Origin: Hoeflea marina
Lineage (GTDB): Bacteria; Pseudomonadota; Alphaproteobacteria; Rhizobiales; Rhizobiaceae
Reading direction: 5' to 3'
DNA length: 64,000 nt
Assembly (NCBI RefSeq): GCF_003182275.1
Contig: NZ_QGTR01000002.1
Location: forward strand, 848,237-912,236
The notes below the pieces were generated by a model. That model was not told where the DNA came from. It saw only the letters and a program-made list of their open reading frames with translations, and did no database searches. Positions 24,205-33,714 of this stretch are shown here, piece by piece. The translations under genes were made by a program, and so were the position numbers. Numbering within the stretch: position 1 is the first letter of the stretch; each line of letters opens with the position of its first letter.

Positions 24205-27200
24205 CTATTCGGCACTCCAGCGACTTTCGAATTTCCGGCTTTCCTGCCACGCCGTGATCGCTGCGCTGCTATCGCAACTGTCGATGAAAGAATCGCGCAT
24301 CTGTCCGAATTCCGAGTCGATCAGGTATCCGGCTGTAAAGCAGTCATTGGAGTATTCGCCGCGAACGCTGTTGCTGGCGTCGATCGTCATGTCGACCAGC
24401 ACCACTTCGGTCCGGCGCCCCTTCCAGTCGCCAGTTCCGTAGTCGCGCAATTCGCCGGAATATTTGGTGAACAGCCAGCCGTTGCTGAGTTTGTCGCTGG
24501 CCCAGGAATTGGCCGCCGGAAAAAGACGCGGGAACTCTGACTGGACGCGGTCCTGGAAAAACGCCACGCCGAGATCGTTGAGGCCGTTGTAGGCAGCCTT
24601 GGCTTCCGAACCAAACTGCGCACGAAGTTCCGCAGTCTTGCGGGCACGCACTGCAGCCGCGGTGTTGTCGTCAATCGCCTGTTGCGCTGCACGAGCCTGT
24701 TTTTCCTGATCCAACGCTGCCCTTTGCCGCTCTTGTTCTGCGCGCCGTGCGGCTAGTGTACGGACCGTCTGATCCCTTGCCGCGGCGATCGCGGTCTTGG
24801 CTCCGGCAACGCGTTCGTCATTGAACCAGAACGGCAGCATTCTCACACTCAGGCCAGCGCGTTCGGCACCTGTCAGTACCATTTTGAGGTTGGTCGCGTC
24901 GGTATAAATGGCGGCGCAGTTGTTACGCTGGGCGGTGATGAAGGCCCGCTCCAGATCCATTACTTCCGTTGTGAGCGCACCTTGGAACTCAAGGTCAAGC
25001 GTCGCATTTTCCGATGCCAGCAGATCAAGATGCGCGCTCTCGTCGGCTCCGGGAATGGCGAGGCAGATCTGCAGTGCTTGGTTGGCGAAGCGAACCACGC
25101 CGTAACCGCTGCGTACGCCGCCGAGGATCTCGGACTGCACCAGTTCGGCGGTCTCCCTGGCCTGAACGGATTTTGCGCCGACATCTGCCCAGAGTACCGA
25201 GGCGATTTCTCGAATGTCGCGCTGCTCGTACCCGGCAATGAAGGTCTTCACGTTCAAAATGTCGTCGGCGAGCAGCTTGCCGCGCTCCAGCAGCACAACA
25301 TCGATACGGTCGAGCCCGGCTGTCGGGCAGCGGCCCGCATCTTCGAACCTGTTCACGCCCATCGCTTCCAGTTCGCGGACGGCCAGTTTTACCGGCACAG
25401 TGAGGTCGGAGACGCCGCTCTGCCAGCAGAAGCGGGCAGTCGCGGCGGTAAAGGTGACGTCGCCGATAAGATTTATGGCCAGATGCGGCGCCGCCGGTGT
25501 GAAATTGCCCAGTATCAGGATGTCGCGGCTTTCGCCGGTCAAAAGTTCCTTGTTGAGCCCCGTCACGGCCAAGCCGTTATCGGCCTGCTCGATATTCGCG
25601 GCCTTTGCGGCGGTGTCGACTAACACGAAATCAGCCAACGCGCTGGTAAGCTTGAGCTCGCCGAGTCTGGCCAGACCCTTGGTGCCGGCGATGAGGATCC
25701 TGTCGGAATTCCCGGATTCTCGAGCCTCGGAAAGATCTGACTGCACCGCAAGCAGGTCGGCCACCTCCGGCGCAACGATATTGCGGGTGACATAATCCTC
25801 GATGAAGGCTTCCATGCGTTGCAGTTCGGCTTCTGCTGCGGCATTGGCGTTGACTGCGGCAATCTCGGTAGCGCGCTTGGTCTGGTCGATGAAGGTCTGG
25901 AAACCGGTTTCGGAGGCGACGAGTTCTTCCAGCGCCAGGGCAGCCTGTTCGATCCCTTTGAAGTCTTCGGTTTCGGTCTGCTTGCGGAGTTCCACGGTTG
26001 CGCGTGCGATCGGCAGCGGATTGGCAAAGCGACCGCCGCTTGAGGCATAGTCGCCAAGCGAAGTCTGCAAGGCGGTCGCGCGTTCAAGCGCCGTGGAAAG
26101 CGCGATGCGTGTCCGTTCGGCTTCGGCCGCAGCCCGCTTGCGCTCCGCCTCTGCCGACGCCTGTTGCGCCTCTTCCAGTTGGTTGGACTTGGCGATCGCG
26201 GCCAATTGCGCCACGCCCGGATTGGCCTCGTTGTCCGCCGTTGCACAGGTGCTTGCAGTTGTGGCCCACTGGGCGCTCAGATAAGCGTTGCCGCATTCAT
26301 AGACCTTCAGTGCCGCATCGACCGAAGCCAGCTCGACCAGAAACGCTCCCGCGTCCGGTGAGGATTCCGGCCGGGCTGCATCGGTTGTCGAAGCAGATCC
26401 GGCACTGGAGGCCAATTCCTTGGGTGCTGTGGTGAGTTCGAACAATGTTGCCCGCCGTTCGGCGAGATAGGCACCGATCTCGGCAAAACGGCGCTGCAGG
26501 GCAGGGTCATTTGATGCTGCCAGACCCAGCGCCACGACGCAGGGTTGAAGCGCGTTTGCCACTGGTGCGTCGATGCATTCCGCGATGTTGGACTGCGCCA
26601 GTTCTTTCTGCCGGGTGATGACCTGAAATTCCTGCTTGTCGGCTGCACCTGATTGCACGAAGGCGCTGTATTCGTCCTTCCTGTCAAATCCCTTTGCAGC
26701 CGCCTGCTTGTAGTCAGCCGGGCTTTCGAATCCGCCACGCTTTGCGGCCATGAAATCCGAGACCTCGGTAAAGCCGGAGCGTTTGAAGCCCGAATAATCG
26801 TCGTAACTCCCGATGCCCATCGCTTTGGCGTCGCGGAATTCCGCTGCATTGGAAAAGCCGCTGCGCTCCGCCGAAACCAGCTCATCTCGGGTATAGAATC
26901 CGCCGGCATCTGCCTTTTCGGCTTCCATCTGGTTGCGGAAGCCGGCCGAAGCATAGCGTTCAACCATCCTGACGTCGTTCTCGCTGAGCGAAAGCTGTGG
27001 CAGCCCGAATGCCATGGAAAAGCGCCGTTCCGCCGCCAGTGTGCCTGGTCCACGATCTCCGTCGATCTTGGAGGTGTAGAAGCCAAGCGCCTGCAGCCCG
27101 GTCTGAAGCCGCTTTGCCAGCTCGATTTCCGCGCGTCTTTGCTCGTCGTATTGTCTTTTCTGCTCATTCTTGCGGGCTTGGAATTCGAGCTCCCGTTGCC

Positions 27201-27342
27201 GGTCCTGACGCTTGGTTTGGATATCGTTTTCGATCACCTTGCCCATCAGATTAATGAAGCCGTTGATGTTCTGCGCGAACCCGCTTGCGGGTCTGCCGAA
27301 CACGGCAAAAAAGGCCAACATGACTATAGCAAGTTTCTTCAT
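24205..27342 (-). CDS. Large exported protein with PG-binding domain and 14-residue repeats
   Basis: 1045-residue secreted or periplasmic protein of unknown function. A signal peptide (MKKLAIVMLAFFAVFG, cleaved near GFAQ) is followed by a charged coiled coil (about 40-78), a peptidoglycan-binding type 1-like segment (LQTGLQALGFYTSKIDGDRG, about 79-115) and eight tandem 14-residue repeats at 134-245. After these come long Ala/Glu-rich helical stretches (about 400-560, 880-940). The C-terminal approximately 100 residues look globular (GVAFFQDRVQSEFPRLFPAA ... SRKFESRWSAE). The ATG at 27342 is preferred over a GTG at 27354 because GGGGGAT precedes it. Slightly lower GC than its neighbours. No catalytic motif seen. 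Confidence 0.8.
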   Translation of the reverse strand: MKKLAIVMLAFFAVFGRPASGFAQNINGFINLMGKVIENDIQTKRQDRQRELEFQARKNEQKRQYDEQRRAEIELAKRLQTGLQALGFYTSKIDGDRGPGTLAAERRFSMAFGLPQLSLSENDVRMVERYASAGFRNQMEAEKADAGGFYTRDELVSAERSGFSNAAEFRDAKAMGIGSYDDYSGFKRSGFTEVSDFMAAKRGGFESPADYKQAAAKGFDRKDEYSAFVQSGAADKQEFQVITRQKELAQSNIAECIDAPVANALQPCVVALGLAASNDPALQRRFAEIGAYLAERRATLFELTTAPKELASSAGSASTTDAARPESSPDAGAFLVELASVDAALKVYECGNAYLSAQWATTASTCATADNEANPGVAQLAAIAKSNQLEEAQQASAEAERKRAAAEAERTRIALSTALERATALQTSLGDYASSGGRFANPLPIARATVELRKQTETEDFKGIEQAALALEELVASETGFQTFIDQTKRATEIAAVNANAAAEAELQRMEAFIEDYVTRNIVAPEVADLLAVQSDLSEARESGNSDRILIAGTKGLARLGELKLTSALADFVLVDTAAKAANIEQADNGLAVTGLNKELLTGESRDILILGNFTPAAPHLAINLIGDVTFTAATARFCWQSGVSDLTVPVKLAVRELEAMGVNRFEDAGRCPTAGLDRIDVVLLERGKLLADDILNVKTFIAGYEQRDIREIASVLWADVGAKSVQARETAELVQSEILGGVRSGYGVVRFANQALQICLAIPGADESAHLDLLASENATLDLEFQGALTTEVMDLERAFITAQRNNCAAIYTDATNLKMVLTGAERAGLSVRMLPFWFNDERVAGAKTAIAAARDQTVRTLAARRAEQERQRAALDQEKQARAAQQAIDDNTAAAVRARKTAELRAQFGSEAKAAYNGLNDLGVAFFQDRVQSEFPRLFPAANSWASDKLSNGWLFTKYSGELRDYGTGDWKGRRTEVVLVDMTIDASNSVRGEYSNDCFTAGYLIDSEFGQMRDSFIDSCDSSAAITAWQESRKFESRWSAE

Positions 27343-27528
27343 CTGATCCCCCACCCGATGCGGAGAGCCTACAGAAAAGTATCAACGATACAACTCAAAA
27401 TTCCCAATCCATAAGCCACCAACCCAAAGATGATTAAGAATATCTGCCGATGCGAACATATGTCGTCCGATAGACACTGCAGACTAGAATTCAAGGAGCG
27501 GCGGGCACCTCCGCTGGAGGGCTCGGGG

Positions 27529-29133
27529 TCAGTGCCCGCCGCCGCCTCCGGCCGCCGCGGCCGGCGGCCTGCGCATCAGCATGGCAAACATCGCCAGCGA
27601 TGCGAACAGCAATGAGAGGAGGTAGAAGACGTCGATGAAGCTCATCACCGTCGCCTGCTGGTGCACCCGGCCCATCATCTGCGTGAGCGCGCCCGTGCCG
27701 CCGTCGATGCCGTGCGCGCTCAGGTTCTGCGCCATCATCTTCATCTGCCGCATCGCTTCCGGGTTCGACCAGGTGATGCTTTCCGACAGCCGCGCATAGT
27801 GCAGCTCCTCGCGATTGACGAGCACCGTGTTGATGAGCGCCAGCCCCACGGCGCCGCCGAGATTTCGCGTCAGGTTGAACAGGCCGGAGGCGTTCTTCAG
27901 CCGCTCGGGCGGCAGCGTGCCGAGCGCCAAGTTGTTGATCGGCACCATGCACAGCATCAGCGAGATGCCGCGCAGGATCTGCGGCACCAGCAATTCGCCA
28001 AACGCCCAGTCGGCGGTGAGCGAAGTGAGCATCCAGGTCGAGGCGCCGAAACCGAGGAAGCCGGTCATGATCATCACCCGCGGGTCGAGCTTGCTCGACA
28101 GGATGCCGGCGACGGGCGCGGTCAGGAACATGGCAAGCCCGCTCACGAACACGGTCTCGCCGATCATCAGCGAATCATAGCCGCGGATGCGCCCGAGATA
28201 GAGCGGATAGAGATAGGTCAGCCCGTAGAGGCCGACGCCGAGCACGAAGGAGAACGCCGAGCCGAAGGCGAAGTTGATGTCGAGAAAGGCCTTCAGATCG
28301 ACCACCGGCACCGCCGAGCGCAGGCTGCGCCAGAAGAACACGATCCCGCCGACGCTCATGACGATGGCAAACACCAGCACGGCCCGGTCGTTGAGCCAGT
28401 CATTGGTCGGACCTTCCTCGAGCACATATTCGAGCGAGCCCAGAAACGCCGCCATGGCGGCGAGCCCGGTCCAGTCGAAGCGCTTGAGCAGCGAGGGTTC
28501 GCCCTCGTCGAAATCGATCAGCTTCCAGGCGGCGACCGCCACCAGGATGCCGGGGCCGACATTGACCAGGAACAGCCAGTGCCAGGACAGCGCGTGGCTG
28601 AGATAGCCGCCAACCGTCGGTCCTATCGTCGGGGCCAGTGTCGCCACCAGCCCGATCATCGGCGAGACGATGGCGCGCTTGGAAGGCGGGAAGATGGTGA
28701 AGGCGGCGGCGAACACCGACGGGATCATGCCGCCGCCGATAAAGCCCTGGATCGCGCGGTAGACGATCATCTGGTCCATGTTGGTGGCCGTGGCGCAGAG
28801 CAGGCTGGCGGCGGTGAAGCCGGCAGCGGCGCTGGTAAACAGAACCCGCGTCGACAGAAGCCGGCCCAGGAACCCCGACAGCGGGATCATGATTACCTCG
28901 GCGATCAGGTAGGATGTCTGCACCCAGGAGATCTCGTCGGCAGAGGCGTTGAGCCCGGCCTGGATTTCGGCCAGCGAGGCGGAGACCACCTGGATGTCGA
29001 GAATCGCCATGAACATGCCGAACACCATCGCCAGGAAGGCGAAGACGCGGCGCGGGTCCATGGTTTCCGACACCGCCGGACGTGGCCGTGCGGGCGGAGC
29101 CGGCGGGAAGGGGGCTGTGGTCGCGGTGGCCAT
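27529..29133 (-). CDS. DHA2-family MFS multidrug efflux transporter (EmrB type)
   Basis: 534-residue inner-membrane exporter with about 14 helices. Family signatures visible are LDIQVVSASLAEIQ in helix 1, the RAIQGFIGGGMIPSV motif and the GPTVGGYL motif-C element. The ATG at 29133 follows GGAG; residues upstream in the same frame are low-complexity. It lies 22 bases after the HlyD-type adaptor, so the two form an EmrAB-like pump that needs an outer-membrane TolC encoded elsewhere. The His/Gly-rich C-terminus (AAAAGGGGGH) is unremarkable. Confidence 0.9.
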   Translation of the reverse strand: MATATTAPFPPAPPARPRPAVSETMDPRRVFAFLAMVFGMFMAILDIQVVSASLAEIQAGLNASADEISWVQTSYLIAEVIMIPLSGFLGRLLSTRVLFTSAAAGFTAASLLCATATNMDQMIVYRAIQGFIGGGMIPSVFAAAFTIFPPSKRAIVSPMIGLVATLAPTIGPTVGGYLSHALSWHWLFLVNVGPGILVAVAAWKLIDFDEGEPSLLKRFDWTGLAAMAAFLGSLEYVLEEGPTNDWLNDRAVLVFAIVMSVGGIVFFWRSLRSAVPVVDLKAFLDINFAFGSAFSFVLGVGLYGLTYLYPLYLGRIRGYDSLMIGETVFVSGLAMFLTAPVAGILSSKLDPRVMIMTGFLGFGASTWMLTSLTADWAFGELLVPQILRGISLMLCMVPINNLALGTLPPERLKNASGLFNLTRNLGGAVGLALINTVLVNREELHYARLSESITWSNPEAMRQMKMMAQNLSAHGIDGGTGALTQMMGRVHQQATVMSFIDVFYLLSLLFASLAMFAMLMRRPPAAAAGGGGGH

Positions 29134-29155
29134 CGGGGTGCTCCGTCGCCGCCGC

Positions 29156-30406
29156 TCAGTTGGCGGCGGGCGCGGTGCGGCTGTCGATATCGACAACCAC
29201 GCTCATGCCGGCGCGCAGCTTGCCCGTCGCCAGCACGTCCGCCGGCAGGTCGATGCGCACCGGCACGCGCTGCACCACCTTGGTGAAGTTGCCGGTGGCG
29301 TTTTCCGGCGGCAGCAGCGAGAACACAGCGCCCGAGGCCGGCGCAACCGAGGCCACCGTGCCGTGGAATTCGCGGTCGGGCAGCGCATCGACATGGATGC
29401 GGACATCCTCGCCGGCGACGATCTCGCCCAGTTGCGTCTCCTTGAAATTGGCCATCACGTAGAGCCGGCTCAGCGGCACCACGGCGGCAAGCTGCTGGCC
29501 GGGGCTCACGAGGTCGCCATGGTGCACGGCGACATTGCCGACCACGCCGTCGAGCGGCGCCTTCAGCAGCGTGAAGGAGAGATTGCGCTCGGCCTGGCTC
29601 AGCGCCAGTTCGAGGCTCCTGACCTGGCTTTCGGCTTCGGCATATTCCGCCTTCAGCACCGCGACATTGGCCTCGGCGCTGGCAATCTGCGCATCGGCGC
29701 CGGCAAGCCCGGCCTGCGCCTGGTCGAGTGCCGCCTGGGCATCATCGACCTTGGACTGCGCCACCACATTGGTCTTGAGCAGGTCCCTGGCGCGTCCGTA
29801 GCCGAGTTCGGCATTGCGCAGCGCCGCCGCCGCTGCCTTGCGGTTGGCCTCGGCCTGGCCCACCGCGGTCGCGGCCGCGTCGGTCTGGGCGCTGATGCGG
29901 TTGAGCGTCTGCTTCTGGGCCTCGATCTTGGCGCGCGCATTGTCGATGGCAATCGTGTAGTCGCCGTCATCAAGCCGGAACAGCAGGTCGCCCGCCTTCA
30001 CCTGCTGGTTTTCGCTGACAAGGATCTCCTCGACATAGCCCTGCACCTTCGGCGAGACATCGCTGATGTCGGTCTGCAGATAGGCATCATCGGTGTTGAT
30101 CATGAAGCGGCCGTCGGTCCAGTAATCGTAGCCGTACCAGCCGGCGCCCGACAGGACCGCCAGGCCGATGATCGGCAGGATCGCCGAGCGGATGCCGCGC
30201 TTTTGCTTTGCCGGTGCCGCAGCCGCCGGCTTTTCTGCCGTGACGTCCGGCACGGTCCGGCTGAAATCGACGGGCGGATGCGCGCCGTCGACATCGCCGG
30301 AAGGCGCGGCGGCGGGCATCTTGGCCTCGCGTCCGGGGAAGCTTGTGATCTTGCCGCCGGCATCAAGCGGGGCGTCTGCGGCAGCGATGCGATCTTCCGA
30401 CTTCAT
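29156..30406 (-). CDS. HlyD/EmrA-type membrane fusion protein
   Basis: 416-residue periplasmic adaptor. It has a cytoplasmic tail, one helix at about 85-107 (AILPIIGLAVLSGAGWYGYD), a biotinyl-lipoyl-like half motif (VSENQQVKAGDLLFRLDD), a long alpha-hairpin rich in Ala/Gln, then beta-barrel segments (VVPLSRLYVMANFKETQLGE). AGG nine bases upstream favours the ATG at 30406; 30415 is an alternative. First gene of the efflux operon, directly downstream of a TetR operator and divergent from the TetR gene. Confidence 0.88.
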   Translation of the reverse strand: MKSEDRIAAADAPLDAGGKITSFPGREAKMPAAAPSGDVDGAHPPVDFSRTVPDVTAEKPAAAAPAKQKRGIRSAILPIIGLAVLSGAGWYGYDYWTDGRFMINTDDAYLQTDISDVSPKVQGYVEEILVSENQQVKAGDLLFRLDDGDYTIAIDNARAKIEAQKQTLNRISAQTDAAATAVGQAEANRKAAAAALRNAELGYGRARDLLKTNVVAQSKVDDAQAALDQAQAGLAGADAQIASAEANVAVLKAEYAEAESQVRSLELALSQAERNLSFTLLKAPLDGVVGNVAVHHGDLVSPGQQLAAVVPLSRLYVMANFKETQLGEIVAGEDVRIHVDALPDREFHGTVASVAPASGAVFSLLPPENATGNFTKVVQRVPVRIDLPADVLATGKLRAGMSVVVDIDSRTAPAAN

Positions 30407-30428
30407 TGCTCTCATCCTGTAATCAAAC

Positions 30429-30502
30429 CGAACCGTTCGGTTCGAACTTGACATAGACCAGCATTGGCATCATATCAAGTGCAAATCGAACCGCATGGTT
30501 CG
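30429..30502. promoter_or_regulatory. Divergent promoters with two TetR operators
   Basis: Two copies of CGAACC-N4-GGTTCG lie at 30429-30444 (spacer GTTC) and 30487-30502 (spacer GCAT), 58 bases apart. Between them, the plus strand has TTGACA (30448-30453), 17 bases, then CATATC. The minus strand has TTGATA, 17 bases, then TATGTC. Each operator therefore sits at about +1 of one of the divergent promoters: the left one blocks the efflux operon, the right one the tetR gene. Confidence 0.82.
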
Positions 30503-30572
30503 AAAAAGATTCGCCCACCCGTCCGCCGCGGCGTGGACCGGGGAGTTGGCCAGCACGTGGCCGGGAATTTGG

Positions 30573-31268
30573 ATGGAGCCCATGAACGACAAGACCGATC
30601 TGCCAGGCTGCCCCGGAGAACTGCTCCGGCAGGGCCGCCGTGTCGCCGGCCAGGATCCGGTCAAGCGCGACCAGATTCTGGACGGCGCCCACCGGGTGTT
30701 CACGCGGCTGGGCTTTGACGCGTCCTCGATGAACGACATCACCCGCGAGGCCAATGTCTCCAAGGGCACCATCTATGTCTATTTCGCCAACAAGGAAGAG
30801 CTGTTCGAAACGCTGATGGAGCGCGAGCGCCAGCGGATTTTCTCGGATTCGGAGATGGCGCTGACGGGGCAGGGCACGATCGCCGAACGGCTGATGCGCT
30901 ACGGCACGTTGATCGTCAGGCTGGTCTGCTCGGATGTCGTCATCCGCGCCCACCGGGTTATCCTCGGGGTCGGCGAGCGCATGCCGGAAATGGCCGCGCG
31001 CTTCTACGAGCGCGGACCGCAAAAGGGCAAGCAGGCCCTGGCGCTGTTCATGAAGGCGGAAGTCGAGGCCGGCAATCTTGTCATCGATGATGTCGAGTTT
31101 GCCGCCCATCAGTTCAGCGATCTCTGCATGGCGGCCATCTTCCGCCCCCGCCTGTTCGGGTACATGGCAAACGAGCCGACCACCGCCGAGATTGAACGCT
31201 CCGTGGGCGGCGCTGTCGCGATGTTCATGGCGTACTACGCGCCCCGGCCCGGCGCCGGCGCAGCCTGA
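30573..31268 (+). CDS. TetR/AcrR-family repressor of the efflux operon
   Basis: 231-residue regulator. The N-terminal HTH is complete (DQILDGAHRVFTRLGFDASS ... ITREANVSKGTIYVYFANKE), followed by an all-helical ligand domain resembling TetR_C. ATG 30573 has GGGA six bases upstream; ATG 30582 (MNDKTD) is an alternative. It is divergent from the emrAB-like genes and flanked by the two matched operators, so it should repress both itself and the pump until a toxic ligand binds. Confidence 0.88.
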   Translation: MEPMNDKTDLPGCPGELLRQGRRVAGQDPVKRDQILDGAHRVFTRLGFDASSMNDITREANVSKGTIYVYFANKEELFETLMERERQRIFSDSEMALTGQGTIAERLMRYGTLIVRLVCSDVVIRAHRVILGVGERMPEMAARFYERGPQKGKQALALFMKAEVEAGNLVIDDVEFAAHQFSDLCMAAIFRPRLFGYMANEPTTAEIERSVGGAVAMFMAYYAPRPGAGAA

Positions 31269-31405
31269 ACCACCACTGCACGACCCCAGCATGCAAACGC
31301 AAGCCGTGATTGCGCTTGGCCTGCGCCTCTTTTGCTGCGATTATCCCTAGAAAGCTGGGGATTTGGAGCGTGCGGCCTTCGGGCGCCAGGCTGGAGGAGC
31401 GAGAG

Positions 31406-33712
31406 ATGCGGCGCATATTGCGGGCCAGTCCGGTTGATCTGCTCATTGGCGTGGTGCCGTTCGTGACCGGTGCGTTCGTCAGCAGCGTCTGGCTGCTTCA
31501 GCTCGATGCCGTCGCCCGGCACATGCCGGTCATCCTTGCCATGCAGTTCAACACCGCGCTCTGCTTCATGCTGTGCGGCGTCGGCTTCGTCCTTTCGAAC
31601 CACTGGAACCACCGGATCTCGCAGGCGCTGGCCGTGGTCGTCGCCATTGTCGCGGGCCTCACCCTGGTGCAGTATTTCGGCGCGGTCGATCTCGGAATAG
31701 ATACCCTGCTGATCGAGCCGTTCGCCAGTGTCGGAGCCAGCAGCCCGGGAAGGATGGCGCCCAACACCGCTTGCGCCTTCCTGCTTATCGCCGCCGCGAT
31801 CGGCCTGCGGGCGGCCGACCGGGCTCCGACCTTTCAGCAGTTCCTGGGTTTCCTGACCGCCGTCATAGCCACCATCGCCATCAACGGCTATCTCATCAAT
31901 CTCGATCGCGCCCATGACTGGGTCAATCTTGCCCGGATGTCGCCGCACACGGCACTGTGTTTCCTCAGTCTCGGGCTCGGCCTGCTGGCCCGGCCGCCGC
32001 ATGCCAGCCACAAGAATCTCAGCCTGATCACCGCCGCATTGGCCTTCGTCACCTATCTCGCGCTTCTGACGCTGACCTATATGGAGCTGCGCGACCAGGA
32101 GGATCAGCTCAATCTGAATCTGGTGCTGTCGGGCGACCATGTCCGCCACACGGTCTCGTCGCTGATCCTGATTTCCGGCGTCATTTATGCGGGGCTGATC
32201 CTCTATGCCTACTGGTATTCACGGCAATTCCGCATCAGTGCCGCGGCGCTCACCGCAAGCGAGGCCCGCCTGGCTGCCGTCATCGACAATGCCGTGGAGG
32301 GCATCGTCACCATAGACCGCAAGGGCATCATCCAGTCGGTCAACCGGGCCTGCGAGCGGATGTTCGGATACCGGTCCCGGGAAATGATCGGACAGAATGT
32401 CAAGATGCTCATGCCGCAGCACTACAGCGGGCAGCACGACACCTATCTGAAGAACTACTCCCGCACCGGCCAGGCGCGGATCATCGGCATCGGCCGCAGC
32501 GTCGAGGGTTTGCGCAAGGATGGAAGCGTGTTTCCGCTGGACCTGTCGGTGGCGCGAATCGAGCTGGCCGATGGCGTGATCTACAGCGGCATCCTTCGCG
32601 ACATCTCCGAACGGCAAAACCTGATCCGCGAGGTGGCCGAAAGCAGCGAACGGCTAGCGGCGGTCATCGACAATGCGGCTGACGGAATCCTCACCGTCAG
32701 CGCCACGGGCATCATCCTCAGCGCCAACGCGGCTTGCGAACGGATCTTCGGCTATGCGGCACAGGAACTGATCGGTCAGGAGGCGAGGCTTCTCCGCTCC
32801 CTGGCCTATGACGCCGAGCGCACCCGGCAGAACCGCCCAAATCCCGACGGCCTGGATCTGCAGAAGGACGCCGCCGGACGCGTGGTCGAGGCCCGCCGCA
32901 AGGACGGCACAGTCTTTCCGCTGGACGTGGCCATAGCCCGCATCGATCTGCCGTCCGGACCGATCTACAGCAGCATCGTTCGCGATGTGTCCGAACGGAA
33001 GCACTTCGAAGACCAGTTGCTGGCTGCCAATGCGGAGCTCGAGGAGTTCGCCTATCGCACCTCGCATGACCTGCGCTCGCCGATCGCATCGTCCATCGGC
33101 CTGCTGCGGATCGCAAAGGACATGCGCGCCTCGGCCGATACCGCAGCGCTTGGCGACATGCTGGATCGGCTCGACAACAACCTGCAGCGACTCGACAAGC
33201 TGGTGCAGAACATCATGGTCCTGACCCGCAACCGGCTGATGCCGGAGCAGGACGAGGAGATCGCCGTGCGCGCCATGGTCGAGGACGCACTTCAATCGGT
33301 CGCCCATCTCGAGGGTTTCGCCGACATCAGGATCGACAACCGCATCGACCCCGGAGCAACGCTTGTCACCAAGCCATTGAAATTTCAGATTATCGTTGCC
33401 AACCTGATCTCCAATGCGGTGAAATACAGCGATTTCAGTCAGGCCCAGAAGCCCGAGATCGTCATCACCGCTGCAAAGCAGGGCGACCGCTTCATCTTCG
33501 CCGTGGAGGACAACGGAATCGGCGTGCCGGCGAAAAGCCGGCCGATGCTTTTCAAGATGTTCAAGCGCCTGCATCCCGAGCGTGCCTTCGGCAGCGGGCT
33601 TGGGCTTTACATCCTGTTGAAGAGCGCCGAAGCTCTGGGCGGCACGGCGTCCTACGAACCGAAAATCAAGGGCAGCCGCTTTGCGGTCGAATTGCCTGCA
33701 GGGAGAAAGTGA
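31406..33712 (+). CDS. Membrane sensor histidine kinase with two PAS domains
   Basis: 768-residue hybrid-free histidine kinase. The N-terminal approximately 270 residues hold about seven or eight helices, an integral-membrane sensor I cannot assign to a named family. Two FixL-like PAS domains follow (about 283-405 and 410-540), each with GTxFPLD-type and YSxIxRDxSER segments. Next are the dimerisation/phosphoacceptor helix FAYRTSHDLRSPIASSIG and a HATPase with N box NLISNAVKY, G1 DNGIGVP and G2 GSGLGLY. A histidine for haem is not obvious in the PAS domains. The start at 31406 follows GGAGGAG. The stop overlaps an alternative GTG start of the response regulator. Confidence 0.88.
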   Translation: MRRILRASPVDLLIGVVPFVTGAFVSSVWLLQLDAVARHMPVILAMQFNTALCFMLCGVGFVLSNHWNHRISQALAVVVAIVAGLTLVQYFGAVDLGIDTLLIEPFASVGASSPGRMAPNTACAFLLIAAAIGLRAADRAPTFQQFLGFLTAVIATIAINGYLINLDRAHDWVNLARMSPHTALCFLSLGLGLLARPPHASHKNLSLITAALAFVTYLALLTLTYMELRDQEDQLNLNLVLSGDHVRHTVSSLILISGVIYAGLILYAYWYSRQFRISAAALTASEARLAAVIDNAVEGIVTIDRKGIIQSVNRACERMFGYRSREMIGQNVKMLMPQHYSGQHDTYLKNYSRTGQARIIGIGRSVEGLRKDGSVFPLDLSVARIELADGVIYSGILRDISERQNLIREVAESSERLAAVIDNAADGILTVSATGIILSANAACERIFGYAAQELIGQEARLLRSLAYDAERTRQNRPNPDGLDLQKDAAGRVVEARRKDGTVFPLDVAIARIDLPSGPIYSSIVRDVSERKHFEDQLLAANAELEEFAYRTSHDLRSPIASSIGLLRIAKDMRASADTAALGDMLDRLDNNLQRLDKLVQNIMVLTRNRLMPEQDEEIAVRAMVEDALQSVAHLEGFADIRIDNRIDPGATLVTKPLKFQIIVANLISNAVKYSDFSQAQKPEIVITAAKQGDRFIFAVEDNGIGVPAKSRPMLFKMFKRLHPERAFGSGLGLYILLKSAEALGGTASYEPKIKGSRFAVELPAGRK

Positions 33713-33714
33713 CA

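Noticed and set aside
27661-29286. 541-residue plus-strand frame
   Set aside because: Antisense of the MFS gene, with a His/Gln/Arg-rich non-protein-like composition.
28949-30451. 500-residue plus-strand frame opposite the efflux genes
   Set aside because: Antisense of the HlyD-type and MFS genes; His/Arg/Ala-rich composition typical of shadow frames, no domain.
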